A DNA stretch of 64,000 bases from Pedobacter kyungheensis (GTDB lineage: Bacteria; Bacteroidota; Bacteroidia; Sphingobacteriales; Sphingobacteriaceae). Made by a program: the position numbers and the translations under genes. The notes beneath the pieces were generated by a model that was given only the letters and a program-made list of their open reading frames with translations, was not told the DNA's origin and searched no databases. Shown here one piece after another: positions 62,875-64,000 of this stretch (its first letter is position 1; every line of letters begins with the position of its first letter). The DNA is taken from assembly GCF_000812965.1 (NCBI RefSeq), contig NZ_JSYN01000024.1, positions 1 through 64,000 on the forward strand. Reading direction: 5' to 3'.

Positions 62875-63453
62875 ATGAACAGTGCTAAAATTAGGAAAGA
62901 GTATTCACTGGTTCTTCATCCTTCCATAGAAATTATTGATAAAGTTGCGGCTTTAAAAGCTAAATTAACAACCAAAATCAGGAAATATGCAAGCAGAGAT
63001 TCAGTTGCTCATGTTACCATTATTAAATTTTTAGCTAGTCAAAAAGAATTAATAATTATCGAAAAGAAGATCGAAATGTTTTGCAATTCACAAAAGCAGC
63101 AGAAAGTGATTTTTAATAGGTTGATCTCCTCAAAAAAAAGCCGCACCATTTTTGTAATTCCAGATGAATCTTCCAAAACTTATTTAAAGAATCTTTTAGA
63201 TGATTTCCAAAAAAGGTTGAAAACACGCTGCACTAAAAGTGGTGGCGAAGCACATATCTCTATCGGCCGTAAATTAAGCTCAACTCAAATTGACCTGGCC
63301 CAAAATTTATTTGGCCCTGTAACTTTAAAGTTTAATTGCGATACCGTTGCCATACGGAGGTTCAGTAAAAACGCTGGCCAGTTCGAAGTAATTAAAACCT
63401 TTAAATTTTTAGAAAATTCATTAATTGATTCCCAATATTCCCTATTCGATTAG
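62875..63453 (+). CDS. 2H phosphoesterase / 2'-5' RNA ligase-like protein
   Basis: A 192-residue protein with the two family-defining motifs: HVT at 46-48 (VAHVTIIKF) and HIS at 127-129 (GEAHISIGR), spaced as in two-lobed 2H phosphoesterases (LigT / cyclic phosphodiesterase fold). The family acts on 2'-5' or 2',3'-cyclic phosphates of RNA or small nucleotides; the actual substrate here is unknown. It starts 10 bases after the DnaE stop and has no promoter of its own, so it is likely the third gene of the polymerase operon. The sequence is Lys-rich and lower in GC than the polymerases. The call rests on the paired H-x-T/S motifs and length. Confidence 0.75.
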   Translation: MNSAKIRKEYSLVLHPSIEIIDKVAALKAKLTTKIRKYASRDSVAHVTIIKFLASQKELIIIEKKIEMFCNSQKQQKVIFNRLISSKKSRTIFVIPDESSKTYLKNLLDDFQKRLKTRCTKSGGEAHISIGRKLSSTQIDLAQNLFGPVTLKFNCDTVAIRRFSKNAGQFEVIKTFKFLENSLIDSQYSLFD

Positions 63454-63470
63454 TATTAATTTAAAATCAT

Positions 63471-63542
63471 GAGCCGATTAAATCTACTAATCGGCTCATA
63501 AATATGCTTGTTTTTGAGCCGATTAAATTGTATATTCGGCTC
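63471..63542 (+). promoter_or_regulatory. Two 27-bp palindromic elements before the Fic gene
   Basis: Element 1 (63471-63497) has perfect 10-base arms GAGCCGATTA/TAATCGGCTC with a 7-base centre. Element 2 (63516-63542) has 7-base arms GAGCCGA/TCGGCTC with a 13-base centre and the same total length. Their centres are 45 bp apart. Element 2 ends at the base before the Fic ATG, where the ribosome must bind. This is typical of a dimeric repressor operator or an mRNA stem controlling translation. Confidence 0.6.
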
Positions 63543-64000
63543 ATGCAGTATAATTGGGAGTTAAAAACCTGGCCAAACTTTACTTTTTCCACAAAAGATA
63601 TTGAGCATGATCTCTATCATTTTGCTCAGCAAACCGGTGAGGTTAATGCTTTGTTAAAATCGTTACCTGATGATATAAGGCAAGAAACATTACTTGAAAT
63701 GATTTTGTCTGAAGCCATAAAAACATCAGAAATAGAAGGGGAATTTTTAAGTAGAAGAGATGTGATGTCATCCATTAAAAATAACCTTGGACTTAATAAA
63801 ACACCTGATGTTGTAAAAGATCAACGTGCTTCTGGAATAGCTGATTTAATGATTGATGTGAGAAATACCTTTTTAGATGAATTAACTAAAGATACCTTAT
63901 GGCATTGGCATAAGCTTTTATTCACAGGGAATAAATATATAAACATGGGTGCCTGGAGAAAAGGCGATGATCCGATGCAGGTCGTATCTGGAGGAGTAGG
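63543..64000 (+). CDS. Fic family protein with N-terminal DUF4172 (3' end outside window)
   Basis: The first 152 codons are visible, open to the right edge. MQYNWELKTWPNFTF and the region through SLPDDIRQETLLEMILSEAIK match the DUF4172 domain found at the front of a subgroup of Fic proteins. TSEIEG (61-66) fits the (S/T)xxxE(G/N) inhibitory-helix motif of class II Fic enzymes, whose glutamate blocks ATP binding. LWHWHKLLF and PMQVVSGGVG correspond to the segment leading to the Fic core; the catalytic HPFxDGNGR would lie beyond 64000. Fic enzymes transfer AMP to target hydroxyls. The ATG at 63543 directly abuts a palindrome. Target, toxin status and whether the gene is intact cannot be judged here. 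Confidence 0.88.
   Translation, partial: MQYNWELKTWPNFTFSTKDIEHDLYHFAQQTGEVNALLKSLPDDIRQETLLEMILSEAIKTSEIEGEFLSRRDVMSSIKNNLGLNKTPDVVKDQRASGIADLMIDVRNTFLDELTKDTLWHWHKLLFTGNKYINMGAWRKGDDPMQVVSGGV

Overview
The window comes from a Bacteroidota genome, most likely Sphingobacteriaceae (Pedobacter-like). The evidence is the type IX secretion (T9SS) sorting domains, PorP/SprF-family partners, promoters of the TTTG / TAnnTTTG type, weak Shine-Dalgarno use, and a DUF4172-Fic gene. This placement is inferred from gene content only.

Positions 1-58274 are dominated by three consecutive cargo-partner pairs of giant surface adhesins and T9SS outer-membrane proteins. Pair 1 is the 3' part of an adhesin gene (1-5289, open at the left edge) plus a PorP/SprF-like gene (5294-6265). 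Pair 2 is a 7,946-residue adhesin (7879-31719), a PorP/SprF-like gene (31777-32751) and a PorE-like TPR/propeller/OmpA protein (32798-34759). Pair 3 is a 7,308-residue adhesin (35350-57276) plus a third PorP/SprF-like gene (57300-58274). Between pairs 1 and 2 lie a LuxR-type response regulator (6377-7024) and a small convergent gene (7044-7229, minus) that share a bidirectional terminator.

The two giant adhesins have unrelated N-terminal heads. They share a long Calx-beta stalk (55 and 34 units by manual count), cadherin-like and DUF11 modules, and a nearly identical type B C-terminal sorting domain. The stalks are colinear: the 21-unit difference is accounted for by three local expansions. 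Both giant genes are preceded by a TAnnTTTG promoter element followed within about 30-50 bases by an intrinsic-terminator hairpin, well upstream of the start codon. This suggests control by premature termination or antitermination.

Positions 58275-63453 hold a translesion-synthesis cassette: a dinB-type Y-family polymerase, a DnaE-type polymerase overlapping it by one base, and a 2H-phosphoesterase (2'-5' RNA ligase-like) gene. The window ends in a Fic-domain gene (63543 onward, open at the right edge) preceded by two 27-bp palindromes, the second touching the start codon.

The likely working model, partly inference, is that each giant protein enters the periplasm by Sec, is exported by T9SS through its C-terminal domain with the adjacent PorP/SprF-like protein as dedicated partner, and forms a long calcium-stiffened surface fibre.
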